Positions 63,320 to 64,000 of a stretch of 64,000 bases of DNA are shown here, piece after piece. The notes beneath the pieces were generated by a model, which did no database searches, was not told where the DNA came from, and saw only the letters and a program-made list of their open reading frames with translations. This DNA comes from JASHPR01 sp963815375. Lineage in GTDB: Bacteria > Actinomycetota > Actinomycetes > Streptosporangiales > Streptosporangiaceae. The stretch is taken from positions 2,170,001 to 2,234,000 of the forward strand of contig CAWFGX010000001.1 in the NCBI GenBank assembly GCA_963815375.1, written 5' to 3'. Position 1 is the first letter of the stretch, and every line of letters begins with the position of its first letter. Position numbers and translations under genes: made by a program.

Positions 63320-63580
63320 GTGGAGACGGTCATCAACGATTACATCAGCCAGGAACTCGTCCCGGACCCGGCGCTGCTGCCGCTGGCGAACGACACACCG
63401 CTACTGGACAGCGGCATCCTCGATTCGCTGGGCCTGCTCAGGCTGGTGGTTTTCCTGGAAGAGCGGGTCGGGATCACGATGGATGACGTGGATCTGCTGC
63501 CGGAGAACTTCGCCAGCGTGAACGCCATCTGCGCCTTCCTGCGCGCCCGTGAGCCCGGAAAGGAGGCCGCGCATGGCTGA
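63320..63580 (+). CDS. Discrete peptidyl/acyl carrier protein
   Basis: 86 residues from a GTG preceded by AAGGAG. Four-helix carrier fold with the phosphopantetheine site LLDSGILDSLGLL, Ser36. The LDSGI-x-DS motif is typical of small PCPs serving freestanding adenylation enzymes (RedO/PltL-like). It needs a phosphopantetheinyl transferase encoded elsewhere. It carries the amino acid loaded by the 61649 enzyme while the dehydrogenase acts. Its end overlaps the next gene by eight bases. Confidence 0.92.
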   Translation: METVINDYISQELVPDPALLPLANDTPLLDSGILDSLGLLRLVVFLEERVGITMDDVDLLPENFASVNAICAFLRAREPGKEAAHG

Positions 63581-64000
63581 CAACCGCGCGGCACGAGATC
63601 CCCAGCTCCCCACTCACTGGTTCAACATCCTGCACGACCGGCCGCAGTACGTGACCTCCGCGGTGTCGAGATCACGACTGGCGGGAGAGGTGAAAGCGGG
63701 CGGACAGAGCGTACTGCTCCAGCAGCCGTTGTCGCTCGCACGGCAGTCGATCAACACGACCGATCGGTTCATACCGATTCCCGACGAGGTCCTGGACCTG
63801 TACGCGCAGTACCGTCCGACGCCACTGCGCAGGGCAGTGCGCCTGGAGGAGCGCCTAGGCGCCAACGCGCGCATCTACTACAAATACGAGGGTGCCAACC
63901 TCACCGGGAGCCATAAGCTCAACAGCGCCCTGGCGCAGGCCCACTACTATGCCCGGGCAGGCGTGAAGCGGATCGTCACCGGCACGGGCGCGGGCCAGTG
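63573..64000 (+). CDS. TrpB2-like PLP enzyme, N-terminal part (cut by window edge)
   Basis: The frame opens at the ATG at 63573, with GGAAAGGAGG upstream inside the carrier gene, and continues past 64000; 142 codons are visible. LPTHWFNILHDRP, IPIPDEVLDLYAQYRPTPLRRA, ARIYYKYEGANLTGSHKLN and TGTGAGQW match the TrpB2 branch of tryptophan synthase beta. K115 is the expected PLP lysine; the usual GSHKPN reads GSHKLN here. TrpB enzymes add nucleophiles to an aminoacrylate made from serine. Coupling to a carrier protein suggests a specialised role rather than housekeeping tryptophan synthesis. Confidence 0.85.
   Translation, partial: MADNRAARDPQLPTHWFNILHDRPQYVTSAVSRSRLAGEVKAGGQSVLLQQPLSLARQSINTTDRFIPIPDEVLDLYAQYRPTPLRRAVRLEERLGANARIYYKYEGANLTGSHKLNSALAQAHYYARAGVKRIVTGTGAGQ

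Overview
This is chromosome from a high-GC actinomycete. Several features point that way: a four-gene conservon (CvnABCD-type), GAF-ANTAR regulators, an F420-type luciferase-like oxidoreductase, STAS regulators, a TrpB2-type PLP enzyme, many GTG starts and strong GC codon bias. Codon bias also gives most genes long antisense shadow frames. I see no rRNA, tRNA, CRISPR array, integrase or transposase. The order is more soil-actinomycete-like (Streptosporangiales, Treboniaceae or Catenulisporales type) than mycobacterial, but the genus cannot be fixed from this window.

Left part (1-16.5 kb). The window opens inside grpE, followed by tightly overlapped dnaJ, a MerR/CbpM-like modulator, clpB and a thioredoxin, forming a protein-quality-control operon. 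Next is a small operon: a frameshifted acyl-CoA dehydrogenase, a substrate-binding-like protein without signal peptide, a TusA-like/diiron fusion and an isoprenylcysteine-methyltransferase-like membrane protein. It faces a large fused O-methyltransferase. Two response regulators and a frameshifted CHASE3-type sensor kinase follow, then a 42-bp tandem repeat and metE with a strong terminator.

Middle part (16.5-47 kb). This holds the conservon, secreted GH16 and GH27 glycosidases, a desaturase, a slipin and a TetR gene with palindromes in its upstream region. It also holds a polysaccharide operon (GT4, an alpha/alpha-toroid-like protein, GH130), mgsA, and a long accessory or stress stretch. That stretch contains two STAS proteins, two GAF-ANTAR proteins, a cold-shock protein, a kinase-like/LPG-synthase-type membrane fusion, small conserved proteins, secreted propeller and lectin-like proteins, and a double-FKBP protein. 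Several remnants sit here: a 5'-truncated desaturase, an FtsX tail, a lectin-like fragment and an Hsp20-like stub. They suggest active gene decay, although single-base sequencing errors could explain the frameshifts.

Right part (47-64 kb). A four-gene operon (EamA exporter, DUF3291, ferritin-like, cupin) diverges from a large HTH/NB-ARC/TPR regulator. An exopolysaccharide-type region follows: a processive GT2, a deacetylase-fold protein with altered catalytic motifs, a GH26 lipoprotein and a GT39-like membrane protein. The window ends inside an operon with a DPM1-like GT2, a PigA/RedW-like dehydrogenase, a freestanding adenylation enzyme, a carrier protein and a TrpB2-like enzyme. This resembles a carrier-protein-tethered amino acid oxidation cassette joined to glycosyltransfer genes, and it is the strongest candidate here for an undescribed biosynthetic system.
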